NCBI RefSeq assembly: GCF_001262505.1
Contig: NZ_KQ410749.1
Location: forward strand, 1 to 40,924
DNA from: Shinella sp. SUS2
GTDB lineage: Bacteria > Pseudomonadota > Alphaproteobacteria > Rhizobiales > Rhizobiaceae
DNA: 40,924 bases
Direction: 5' to 3'
A model generated the notes under the pieces. It saw nothing but the letters and a program-made list of their open reading frames with translations. It had not been told where the DNA came from and did not search any database. Positions 1-7,155 of this stretch are shown piece by piece (position 1 is the first letter of the stretch; each line of letters starts with the position of its first letter). A program made the position numbers and the translations under genes.

Positions 1-235
1 AAAATCGCCGCACACCACTTCCAGTATGCGAAAACGCAGCAAATTCAGCCGTCTACAAATTTCCGCGCACAGGTCTCATAAATCCGAACTATTCAACCGT
101 TACGCGGGGTTGCTCATATTAAAATGGGCTTGCCCGCGTTACTAGCCCTCATCGAGCCCGTAAAACATCCGAGCTGACGCTTCCACAACAGCGCGATGCT
201 TACGGGAGTTGGACAGGCGCTAAGCGAGCGCAAAA

Positions 236-256
236 GGGTGGATTTAGGGGTGGATT
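236..256. repeat. 9-bp direct repeat, 12-bp period
   Basis: GGGTGGATT occurs at 236-244 and again at 248-256. Closely spaced short direct repeats beside a tRNA 3'-end-like sequence (312-327) are what integrase arm-type sites can look like. No integrase gene is in the window, so a recombination role is only inferred. Confidence 0.35.
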
Positions 257-306
257 GAAACCGGGCGAGCACCCGAAAACATCTGAAAAACCAGCGTTCT
301 AGAAAG

Positions 307-327
307 AAAAATGGTGCTGCTAGAGGG
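307..327 (-). other. tRNA 3'-end-like fragment, possible attachment-site core
   Basis: Read on the minus strand, 327-312 is CCCTCTAGCAGCACCA. This has the layout of a tRNA 3' end: a 5-nt T-stem strand, a 7-nt acceptor strand, a discriminator A and CCA, followed by five T (311-307 reads as a T-run). The acceptor strand would suit a tRNA-Thr-like molecule. No T-loop (TTCRA) or tRNA body lies upstream, so it is not a functional tRNA. A displaced tRNA 3' end left at an island boundary is one explanation; chance is another. Confidence 0.25.
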
Positions 328-485
328 CGCCGAGGCCGCGTGAAGTGCTTGGCAACGGAGTTTGGCGGTTGCGAGGAGAGGCGAAAACTTTTGAGTGAAC
401 CCGCGTGCGTATCGCCGGGACCTGTCGTTGCCCGCCGGAGGACACCGGCATGCAGTGATCCGGAGAGGTTCGGGCGGTTTTCGGG

Positions 486-1835
486 TCAATCCGACGTGCG
501 CGGTGAGGCCTTCGGGAGGATGATCCGTACCGATAGTCCACGAGGCGCGGTGTTCTCGAATTCCAGTTGGCCGCCGTGATCACGGACGATCTCGTCGACA
601 ATGGAAAGCCCAAGACCGAAACCTCTCGCCTTGGTATTGCCCGTACGGGCAGGATCCATCTGGAAGAAGGGTTCGAGCACCTGTGTCGCAAACTGCTCGG
701 GAATGCCGGGGCCACGATCCTGGATGCCGATGCTGAGGTATTGGTCAGTGGACTTCAGGCTCATCGTGACCTCGCCGCCGAACTTGATGCCGTTTTCACA
801 GAGGTTCGTGATCGCCCGCGAAAGTGCCATGGGCTTGCAGTGCCAGACCAGTCTGGGCGGACCTGCATACCTGATATGGGCGCCCATGTCCGTGAAATTG
901 GCGCAGATGGTCTGCATGATGCTGGCGACGTCGGTACGTTCGCACGCCTCCCTGTCGCGATCGTCGCGAAGGTAGTCCAGGGTGATGTCGATCAGGGTAT
1001 TGATCTGTTCGACATCCGCGAGGATCTGGTCGCGGATCGCCGCATCCCCGATCCGTTCTGCCCGAAGGCGCACCCGGGTCAACGGCGTGCGCAGGTCATG
1101 GCTGACGCTCCGCAACATTCCTGTCCGGTTGCGTATCATCTCGTGGATGCGGGTCCGGAGCTCATTGAGCGCCCGCGCCAGATCCTTGATCTCGAGGCTG
1201 CCGGTTTCCGGCACAAGCGTGGAGCGGGAAAGGAACGCGTCGGTATCGCGGATCTCGCTTGAGATCGCCTTGAGCGGTGCGGTCAGAAACCGCACGGCGA
1301 AAATGGAGAAGAGCACCCCCAAAATCGCCAGCGCCAGGGAGTAATACACGATGCGCCCCGTGATGTCCGTCGTCAGAACGCTGTCCGGGAACGACTTGTA
1401 CAGGAGAAATTCTTTGTCGTTGATGGGGAGCGACAGCATCGGCTTGCGCCCGACCAGCATCATCTTCGATCCATCGGGCAAGTTCCCATCCGGCGGGAAG
1501 AGGTATGCCAGAAACGAGCCGATTTTCGAACGAAACCCGTCCGGGCCTGCAATGCGCTCGAGCGCGTCGCGCGGCACGATGTCGATTTCGATGCCGACCT
1601 CGGCCGAACGCGCAAGGATGCGCTGCCTTTGGGCATCGTCAGCGCCGTCGAGCAGAAGGGCGAGGGTCAAGGCCCTTTGACCGACGAGATCGACGTCCAC
1701 TGCATCAGCGTAGTCGAAGGTTTTGATCCGTTCGATTACCTGTCCGGCCACAATGACGGAGCCGATGGCAAGGATCACGACCAGCATGAGTTGCCCGCGG
1801 ATCGTCCTCGCACCGAAGCCTGGAAAGCGCATCAC
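486..1835 (-). CDS. EnvZ-type sensor histidine kinase
   Basis: A 449-residue inner-membrane sensor kinase that would autophosphorylate on His and pass the phosphate to the response regulator encoded just upstream. An N-terminal membrane segment (about 16-34) and a second one (about 163-185) flank a ~125-residue periplasmic sensor region. A HAMP linker (about 186-238) follows, then HisKA with the H-box SVSHDLRTPLTR (His246), and a HATPase domain with N-box LCENGIKFG, G1 DRGPGIP and G2 GFGLGLSIV. Its ATG overlaps the regulator's stop codon in an ATGA (1832-1835), which indicates translational coupling; a second Met codon follows immediately. The pair is divergent from the mipA homologue, so that gene is the likely target. 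The stimulus cannot be read from the sequence. Confidence 0.92.
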   Translation of the reverse strand: MMRFPGFGARTIRGQLMLVVILAIGSVIVAGQVIERIKTFDYADAVDVDLVGQRALTLALLLDGADDAQRQRILARSAEVGIEIDIVPRDALERIAGPDGFRSKIGSFLAYLFPPDGNLPDGSKMMLVGRKPMLSLPINDKEFLLYKSFPDSVLTTDITGRIVYYSLALAILGVLFSIFAVRFLTAPLKAISSEIRDTDAFLSRSTLVPETGSLEIKDLARALNELRTRIHEMIRNRTGMLRSVSHDLRTPLTRVRLRAERIGDAAIRDQILADVEQINTLIDITLDYLRDDRDREACERTDVASIMQTICANFTDMGAHIRYAGPPRLVWHCKPMALSRAITNLCENGIKFGGEVTMSLKSTDQYLSIGIQDRGPGIPEQFATQVLEPFFQMDPARTGNTKARGFGLGLSIVDEIVRDHGGQLEFENTAPRGLSVRIILPKASPRTSD

Positions 1836-2554
1836 GCCTCCTCGACGGCGGCGGTAAAAAGGTAGCCGCCAAGCCGGACCGTCCTTAGAAGAACGGGATC
1901 GGACGCGTCGACTTCGATCTTCTGCCGCAGTCTGCGAATGTGCACGTCGACACTGCGTTCGATGGGGCCGGCAAGTCCGGAATGCGTGAGCGTCAAGAGT
2001 TCCTCGCGTGTTATGACGCGACCGGGATTTCGGCAGAAGGCGAGCAGGAGGTCGAATTCGGTGGTTGTAAGGGCAACCCGCGTGTTCGCAGGGTCATGCA
2101 CCTGACGGCGTATCGGGTCGATGCGCCAGCCGTCGAAGCGCAGCGGTATCTGACGATCACCAGCCGCCGGCCCGTAAGAAGCACGACGCAAAATGCTTCG
2201 GATTCGGGCTACGACCTCCCGCGGACTGAAGGGCTTTGTGATGTAGTCGTCGGCTCCGACCTCCAGCCCGACGATCCGGTCCACCTCCTCGCCCAGCGCG
2301 GTCAGCAGAATGATGGGGATCGTCTTGTCCGCACGCAATCGCCGGCAAAGGCTGATGCCGTCTTCACCAGGAAGCATGACGTCGAGAATGACAAGGTCGA
2401 ATGCCTGCCGTCGCAACAGCGCGAACATCGCGTGTCCGTCATCCGCCGTCGTGGCCTGCATACCGTTTTCCACCATGGTTTCCACCAGCAGCCGGCCGAT
2501 CTCCGTATCATCCTCGACGATGAGGATGTGCGGGCTTCTTTTCGCGCTATTCAC
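1832..2554 (-). CDS. OmpR/PhoB-family response regulator
   Basis: A 240-residue DNA-binding response regulator. The receiver domain (about 8-120) has the acidic pair IVEDD, the phosphoacceptor Asp58 in VILDVMLPGEDG and the conserved Lys in ITKPFSPRE. The winged-helix domain (about 140-235) ends in VRLGGYLF, typical of OmpR/PhoB proteins. The start is a GTG at 2554 preceded by AGGGAGA at a good distance. It overlaps the downstream kinase gene by 4 bp, forming a two-gene operon. The tandem 10-bp repeat at 2833-2852 in the promoter of the divergent mipA homologue is a plausible binding site, since OmpR-type regulators bind direct repeats with a 10-11 bp period. Confidence 0.93.
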   Translation of the reverse strand: MNSAKRSPHILIVEDDTEIGRLLVETMVENGMQATTADDGHAMFALLRRQAFDLVILDVMLPGEDGISLCRRLRADKTIPIILLTALGEEVDRIVGLEVGADDYITKPFSPREVVARIRSILRRASYGPAAGDRQIPLRFDGWRIDPIRRQVHDPANTRVALTTTEFDLLLAFCRNPGRVITREELLTLTHSGLAGPIERSVDVHIRRLRQKIEVDASDPVLLRTVRLGGYLFTAAVEEA

Positions 2555-2832
2555 GAACGTCTCCCTGGCGATTTCAAGGGGGTGAAAGCCGACACCGGCG
2601 GGGTGTCGGTTGCCGTTGCGGCAATGTTACTGTGGTAGGAGTAAACAAGGCTTCCCGTGTTTCACCGGCCTTTCTCCGGAGGGGACTGTGGCAAAGGCTA
2701 AAGACGATCAGGGACAGCAGTGTGGCCGCTTGTGCGTCCAAACCGCTCGGTTGTGTTAAGATTTATTACAACGCACACATTCCTGCATCCGGAGCAGGCG
2801 TCTTGTCTCCTGTCGGCGTGAACAACCCTTCA

Positions 2833-2852
2833 CCGTAACAAACCGCAACAAA
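2833..2852 (+). promoter_or_regulatory. Tandem 10-bp repeat, candidate OmpR-type regulator site
   Basis: CCGTAACAAA (2833-2842) is followed directly by CCGCAACAAA (2843-2852): 9 of 10 bases match and there is no gap. A head-to-tail pair one helical turn apart is the usual layout for OmpR/PhoB-family dimers. It lies between the divergent response-regulator and mipA genes. Confidence 0.5.
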
Positions 2853-2861
2853 ACAACACAC

Positions 2862-2879
2862 CCAAGGGGGCTCCCTTGG
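2862..2879 (+). other. Leader hairpin 1 upstream of mipA
   Basis: A perfect 7-bp inverted repeat CCAAGGG / CCCTTGG (2862-2868 and 2873-2879) with a 4-nt loop. It lies about 70 nt upstream of the chosen mipA start. It could be a leader hairpin or an operator. Confidence 0.4.
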
Positions 2880-2898
2880 AGGGACAAGGAGGTGTCGA

Positions 2899-2929
2899 GC
2901 GCCGCGCCGGTTTCTCTGTGGCGCGGCGC
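2899..2929 (+). other. Leader hairpin 2 upstream of mipA
   Basis: A perfect 10-bp inverted repeat GCGCCGCGCC / GGCGCGGCGC (2899-2908 and 2920-2929) with an 11-nt loop. It ends 13 nt before the GGAGCAGG ribosome-binding sequence and 21 nt before the mipA ATG. All stem pairs are G-C, so a transcript would fold strongly here and could affect translation or mRNA stability. Confidence 0.5.
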
Positions 2930-2950
2930 GATCAATGGTGTGGAGCAGGT

Positions 2951-3802
2951 ATGCAGCCCGATAAAAAAGCCAATCAGACACTCAAGCTCCTTTTCGCAGT
3001 CGGCGCGGTGCTGATACCGTTGGTCGTACCATCGGGAAGCCATGCAGCTGACGCCGCATCAGGGAGCGTTGCCGAACCCGCGTTCGACCCGGCGCGGTTC
3101 GAGCCCTCATCGGCTGACGGAGCTGTGTGGAGCCTGATCGTTGGCGCAGGTGCGCTGTACGCTCCCGAATATGAGGGGAGCAGGGGCTTCAAGGTCAGCC
3201 CTCTGCCGGCGGTCATCTTCACTTACGGCGACTGGCTAACGCTTGATCCCCGCGGGATTTCCGTCACCGCTTTCACGCATCAGGGCTTCTCGCTGGCCGG
3301 TAAGGTCGGCTATGAAATGGGGCGTGACGAAGACGATGGTGACCGGCTGAAGGGCCTCGGCGACATCGACTTTGCCGCGACCATCGGCGCAAGGGCCACC
3401 TACCGGTGGGAGGCGCTGGAGCTCTATGCGGAGGTCGATCAGACGGTCGGGGGGAGCGAGAGCCTTATCGGCAAATTCGGTGCCGAATATACCGCGCCCG
3501 TAACCGACCGTTTCTTCGTATCGGCGGGCATTTCCGCCACGGTTGCCAACGAGGAGCACATGCAGTCCTATTTCGGCGTGACGGCTGCGCAATCGGCGGC
3601 ATCGGGTTTGCGTGCGTTCAAGCCCCAGGCGTCTCTGAAACGCGTCGACTTCTCGGTATCCGCGACATATATGGCAACGGAAAACTGGCTTATGCGGGGT
3701 GAAGTTGGCATGGGCGCCTTGCTGGGCGATGCTGCGGATAGCCCGATTGTTGAACGAGAACTGCAGCCGTCGTTCATGGCGATCGTCGGCTACAAGTTCT
3801 AG
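2951..3802 (+). CDS. mipA: MipA/OmpV-family outer-membrane protein
   Basis: A 283-residue predicted outer-membrane beta-barrel of the MipA/OmpV family. Members sit in the outer membrane and have been linked to murein-synthesis scaffolding, to permeability and to antibiotic or stress responses. A signal peptide (about 1-32, hydrophobic core LKLLFAVGAVLIPLVV, cleavage near SHA-AD) precedes family features such as YAPEYEGS, a FSLAGKVGYE-like strand and a C-terminal aromatic FMAIVGYKF suited to barrel assembly. The ATG at 2951 follows GGAGCAGG; an upstream TTG in the same frame would place hairpin-forming GC-rich DNA in the coding region and add a non-signal-like N-terminus. It is divergent from the two-component pair and probably controlled by it. 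The length is normal for the family. Confidence 0.85.
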   Translation: MQPDKKANQTLKLLFAVGAVLIPLVVPSGSHAADAASGSVAEPAFDPARFEPSSADGAVWSLIVGAGALYAPEYEGSRGFKVSPLPAVIFTYGDWLTLDPRGISVTAFTHQGFSLAGKVGYEMGRDEDDGDRLKGLGDIDFAATIGARATYRWEALELYAEVDQTVGGSESLIGKFGAEYTAPVTDRFFVSAGISATVANEEHMQSYFGVTAAQSAASGLRAFKPQASLKRVDFSVSATYMATENWLMRGEVGMGALLGDAADSPIVERELQPSFMAIVGYKF

Positions 3803-3877
3803 CAGCCGGTGGGCACCTTGTTGTACGCCCTTGCCGCACTGGCCCGGACGGACACGCCCACCAATCGCTTCATACCG

Positions 3878-3893
3878 ACCGCAAGGCGGTTTT
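3878..3893 (+). terminator. Possible intrinsic terminator downstream of mipA
   Basis: A short hairpin ACCGC-AAG-GCGGT followed by TTT lies about 75 nt after the mipA stop and just outside the end of the convergent lyase gene. The stem is only 5 bp and the T-run is short, so this is a weak candidate. Confidence 0.35.
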
Positions 3894-3897
3894 GGTG

Positions 3898-5385
3898 TCA
3901 GGTCGCGTTCGTGCTGATGAACTCTCGCGTCATGGCGAGGAGACCATTGAGCGGCCGGTCATCCCGATAGATGGGCACGATCCCGCGTATCCGTTCATAG
4001 AGGCCATTCGTACCGGAAGCCTTGTCGCTCAGACCAGGACGCATGTCGTAGGCCTGGGCGGCGGCCATGACTTCGATGGCAAGCACGGTTTCGAGATTGG
4101 CGATGATGGCGAGCGCCTTGTCGGCGGCCGGGGTGGCATGGGTCAGAATATCTTCCTGCAGGGCCGACGTGATACCGCCGTCGAGGCTGGCGGGGGCGGC
4201 AAGGCGGCGGTTTTCCGCGACAAGGGCGGCAGCCGTATACTGGATGATCATGAAGCCTGAGGCGACGCCGCTGCCATCCGCGAGGAAGGCAGGCAGCCCG
4301 CTGACGAGCGGGTTGACGAGCCGGTCGATGCGCCGTTCGGAAATGGCCGCAAGCTCGGCTGCGGCGATGCCGAGTGCGTCCATGGCAAGGCCGAGTGCGG
4401 CGCCGACCGCATGGGCTTGCGAATGGACTTCCGGCGCCTCGCGCGAGCCGGCGACAACGGGGTTGTCGGTGACGCTGGATAGTTCCCGGTCCACCACTGC
4501 GGCGATTTGCGCGATGCTGTCACGCACCGCGCCATGCACCTGCGGCACCGCGCGCAAGCTGAGCGGATCCTGTGTGCGTGAGCCCGCCGCGTGCGCGAGC
4601 AGGCGGCTGCCGGTAAGCAGGCGGCGCAGGTTTTCGCCCACGGTCTGAAGGCCGGGTGAGGTGCGCAGCGTGAGGGGGCGGGCCGCAAAGGGGTCGGCTT
4701 GCGCACCGAGATTTTCATAGGTCATCGCCGCGGCGGCGTCTGCCCAGTCGGCAAGATGAGACGCGCGGGCAAGCGCGAGGCTCGCGAGGCCGGTGGCGCA
4801 GGGCGTGCCGTTGACGAGGCTGAGGCCTTCCTTCGCCTCCAGCACCAGCGGCACGATGCCGAGCGCTTCGAGCGCCTGCCTGCCAGTGATCGTTTCCGTT
4901 CCGTGGCGCGCCTCGCCATCGCCGATCAGGACGAGACCGATGGCAGCGGCGTGGGTGAGATAGCCGACCGAGCCCTTCGAGGGAATGACGGGCAGGATAT
5001 CGGCGTTCAGCAGCGCCAGCAGCGCCGTCACCGTCTCCAACCGCACGCCGGAATAGCCGTGCGCGAAATTGGCGATCTGGGCGGCCATCACGGCGCGGGT
5101 CTCTTCGCGCCCAAGCGGTTCGCCGACGCCGCAGGCATGGCTGAAGAGGATGTTGCGCGAGAGTGCCCGCTGCTCGGGAATATCGACGATGACGTCGCAG
5201 AGCGCACCGACGCCGGTATTGATGCCATAGCCGCGCACCCGCCTTTCGACGAGCGCGTCGACGATGGCGCGCGCATTGGCGATGCGCGTCCAGGTCTTGT
5301 CTGACAGAGAGAGCGCCGCGCCCTTTGCGACGGCGGCGATCTCTTGCCAGGTGAGGGGGCGATCGAGAACGATCGTCTCAGGCAT
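3898..5385 (-). CDS. hutH: Histidine ammonia-lyase homologue lacking the MIO tripeptide
   Basis: A 495-residue member of the HAL/PAL/TAL fold, whose typical members release ammonia from an aromatic amino acid. Family landmarks are present: RGYGINTG (Tyr53), FSHACG (His83), EGLSLVNGT (Asn192), QDPLSLR (Gln272, Arg278), SVTDNPV, SGFM and SALQED (Glu411). The GSVG at 138-141 should be followed by Ala-Ser-Gly-Asp, the source of the MIO electrophile; here it runs directly into YLTHAAAIG, so Ala-Ser-Gly is missing and the Asp position is Tyr. The usual Tyr of QDPYSLR (Tyr280 in the Pseudomonas enzyme) is Leu275. The reading frame is intact and the rest of the protein is well conserved. It overlaps hutV by 8 bp and ends the hutXWV operon. 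Canonical histidase activity is therefore doubtful; the fold assignment is firm. Confidence 0.85.
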   Translation of the reverse strand: MPETIVLDRPLTWQEIAAVAKGAALSLSDKTWTRIANARAIVDALVERRVRGYGINTGVGALCDVIVDIPEQRALSRNILFSHACGVGEPLGREETRAVMAAQIANFAHGYSGVRLETVTALLALLNADILPVIPSKGSVGYLTHAAAIGLVLIGDGEARHGTETITGRQALEALGIVPLVLEAKEGLSLVNGTPCATGLASLALARASHLADWADAAAAMTYENLGAQADPFAARPLTLRTSPGLQTVGENLRRLLTGSRLLAHAAGSRTQDPLSLRAVPQVHGAVRDSIAQIAAVVDRELSSVTDNPVVAGSREAPEVHSQAHAVGAALGLAMDALGIAAAELAAISERRIDRLVNPLVSGLPAFLADGSGVASGFMIIQYTAAALVAENRRLAAPASLDGGITSALQEDILTHATPAADKALAIIANLETVLAIEVMAAAQAYDMRPGLSDKASGTNGLYERIRGIVPIYRDDRPLNGLLAMTREFISTNAT

Positions 5386-6208
5386 GCTGGGCCTCTCCTG
5401 CGCCGGCGCGGCGCTGCACGAAGCGGGCGACATAGTCGTTGGCGGGGCTGTTGAGGATTTCGTTCGGGGTTCCGACCTGCACCAGCTTGCCGTCCTTCAG
5501 GATCGCGATCTGCGCGCCGATGCGCAAGGCCTCGTCGAGATCATGGGTGATGAAGACGATGGTCTTGTGCAGGTTCTTTTCGAGCTGGAGCAACTGGTCC
5601 TGCATGTCGGCGCGGATCAGCGGGTCGAGCGCAGAAAAGGCCTCGTCCATCAGGATGACGTCGGTATCGGCAGCGAGCGCCCGGGCAAGGCCAACGCGCT
5701 GCTTCATGCCGCCGGAAAGCTGGTGCGGGAACTTGTTCTCGTAGCCGGCAAGGCCTACGGTCTCGATCCACTTCATGCCGATCGGCTTGGCGTCTATCTT
5801 GGTGAGCCCGCGCACGCGCTGGCCGTAGACGACATTCTGCAACACCGTGCGGTGCGGCATCAGGCCGAAATTCTGGAACACCATACTGACGCGGCGATTG
5901 CGGAAATCGCGCAGATCCTTCGGCTTGAGGTCGAGCACATTGCTGCCGTCGACGATGATCTCGCCGCTGGTCGGCTCGATCAGCCGGTTGATGTGGCGCA
6001 CCAGCGTCGATTTGCCGGAGCCCGACAGGCCCATGATGACGAAGATGCGGCCGCCCGCAATATCGAGGCTGACATTGTCGAGGCCGACGCTGCAGCCGGT
6101 TTTGGCCAGCACCTCGCCCTTGTCGGCGCCCTGCTGGGTCATCGCGAGGGCCGTCTTCCAGTTGCCGCCGAAGATCTTGGAAACGTTGCGGATCTTGATG
6201 TCAGTCAT
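5378..6208 (-). CDS. hutV: HutV/ProV-type ABC transporter ATPase
   Basis: A 276-residue ATPase of the OpuA/ProU branch, energising import of histidine, proline or betaine-like solutes. It has Walker A GLSGSGKST, Q-loop VFQNFGLMPH, signature LSGGMKQR, Walker B VILMDEAFSALDP and switch His in ITHDLDEA. The N-terminal extension before Walker A (KIFGGN...) is typical of ProV/OpuAA. It lacks the C-terminal CBS domains of ProV and resembles the shorter HutV/ChoV form. It overlaps hutW by 8 bp upstream and the lyase homologue by 8 bp downstream, so the genes form one coupled operon. The substrate is inferred from its neighbours: a HutC repressor and a HutH homologue. Confidence 0.87.
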   Translation of the reverse strand: MTDIKIRNVSKIFGGNWKTALAMTQQGADKGEVLAKTGCSVGLDNVSLDIAGGRIFVIMGLSGSGKSTLVRHINRLIEPTSGEIIVDGSNVLDLKPKDLRDFRNRRVSMVFQNFGLMPHRTVLQNVVYGQRVRGLTKIDAKPIGMKWIETVGLAGYENKFPHQLSGGMKQRVGLARALAADTDVILMDEAFSALDPLIRADMQDQLLQLEKNLHKTIVFITHDLDEALRIGAQIAILKDGKLVQVGTPNEILNSPANDYVARFVQRRAGAGEAQHA

Positions 6209-7058
6209 TGCCGCGCTCCTTCCGGCTCATCTGGCCGAACCCCTGCGTGATGCGATCGAGCACGATCGCGAGGATGACGATGCCGAGGCCAGCTTCCAAC
6301 CCCTTGCCGACGTCAAGCGTCTGGATGCCGTTCAGCACCTGTTCGCCGAGGCCGCGCGCGCCGATCATCGAGGCGACGACGACCATGGAGAGCGCCATCA
6401 TGATCGTCTGGTTGAGGCCGGCCATGATGGTCGGGGTGGCAAGCGGCAGTTCGACGCCGAAGAGGATCTGCGGCGGGCTGCCGCCGAAAGCGGTCGCCGC
6501 TTCCACGACTTCGCCGTCCACCTGGCGGATGCCGAGGTCGGTGAGGCGGATGAGCGGCGGTACGGCGTAGATGATGGTGGCGAGCACCGCCGGTACCTTG
6601 CCGAGGCCGAAGAGCATGATCGCCGGAATGAGATAGACGAAGCTCGGCATGGTCTGCATGACATCGAGCACAGGCAGGGTGATGCGCCGCATCAGCTCGC
6701 TCTTGGCCAGCCAGATGCCCATGGGCACGCCGATGGCGACGGAGATGAGACTGGCGATCAGCATGAGTGCCAAGGTCTGCATCGTCAGGTCCCAGAGCCC
6801 GAGCGCACCGACGGCGAAGAGCATGACGGCAACGGTGATGACGAGCGAGATCTTCTTCGATGCGAACCAGGCGAGCGCCAGGAAGATGATGAAGACGGCC
6901 CACCAGGGCAGGCCGCGCAGGATCCATTCCACGAAGAGGATGGCCTGGAGAAGGGTTTGCGAGATCGCCTTGAAGACGAACCCGTAGTTCACCACCAGCG
7001 ACTGAACGAAATCGTTGATGGGGCCACGGATGGAGATATGGAAGGCTTCGGGAAACAT
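6201..7058 (-). CDS. hutW: HutW/ProW-type ABC transporter permease
   Basis: A 285-residue inner-membrane permease of the betaine/proline/histidine type. Several hydrophobic segments are visible (for example WWAVFIIFLALAWF and FVYLIPAIMLFGLG). The EAA cytoplasmic loop reads VEAATAFGGSPPQILFGVEL, which docks on the ATPase. The ATG at 7058 begins MFPEAFHISI; in-frame sequence further upstream reaches into the intergenic hairpin and does not look like protein. It lies between hutX (98-bp gap with a hairpin) and hutV (8-bp overlap). Confidence 0.87.
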   Translation of the reverse strand: MFPEAFHISIRGPINDFVQSLVVNYGFVFKAISQTLLQAILFVEWILRGLPWWAVFIIFLALAWFASKKISLVITVAVMLFAVGALGLWDLTMQTLALMLIASLISVAIGVPMGIWLAKSELMRRITLPVLDVMQTMPSFVYLIPAIMLFGLGKVPAVLATIIYAVPPLIRLTDLGIRQVDGEVVEAATAFGGSPPQILFGVELPLATPTIMAGLNQTIMMALSMVVVASMIGARGLGEQVLNGIQTLDVGKGLEAGLGIVILAIVLDRITQGFGQMSRKERGND

Positions 7059-7118
7059 CGGTGAAATCCTCGCGCGTGGCGACGCCATCCGGCGGCCGGT
7101 CCTGTCCTGACGGGAAAG

Positions 7119-7146
7119 ACCGCGCGCCGGGAGGCCGGCGCGCGGT
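7119..7146 (-). other. Strong hairpin between hutX and hutW
   Basis: A perfect 12-bp inverted repeat ACCGCGCGCCGG / CCGGCGCGCGGT (7119-7130 and 7135-7146) with a 4-nt loop, starting 9 nt after the hutX stop. There is no T-run on the transcribed side, so it is unlikely to be a simple terminator. A 3' stabiliser that raises binding-protein mRNA relative to permease mRNA, as described for malE-malF, is a reasonable reading. Confidence 0.6.
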
Positions 7147-7155
7147 TCTCGCGGG

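Larger units (their letters stand above)
1..485. other. Left-edge region without a recognised gene
   Basis: No reading frame here resembles a known protein. The first ~130 bases are visibly more AT-rich than the rest of the window. Bases 236-256 hold a 9-bp direct repeat (GGGTGGATT at 236-244 and 248-256, 12-bp period). Just beyond it, 312-327 read on the minus strand resembles the last 16 nt of a tRNA. The region may be the edge of an integrated segment, but no integrase is visible. Confidence 0.4.
2555..2950. promoter_or_regulatory. Divergent control region between the two-component operon and mipA
   Basis: A ~400-bp stretch with no gene. It contains an AT-rich segment near 2755-2775 suited to promoter elements, a tandem 10-bp direct repeat (2833-2852), and two strong inverted repeats in what would be the mipA leader (2862-2879 and 2899-2929). 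Two divergent transcription units start from here. Confidence 0.55.

Noticed and set aside
307..400. Complete tRNA gene on the minus strand
   Set aside because: Only the last ~16 nt look like a tRNA 3' end; no T-loop, anticodon arm or 5' acceptor strand can be found upstream.
4900..5000. Frameshift or sequencing error explaining the missing Ala-Ser-Gly in the HutH homologue
   Set aside because: The frame is continuous and family motifs are kept on both sides; the loss is a clean three codons and is joined by other active-site changes.
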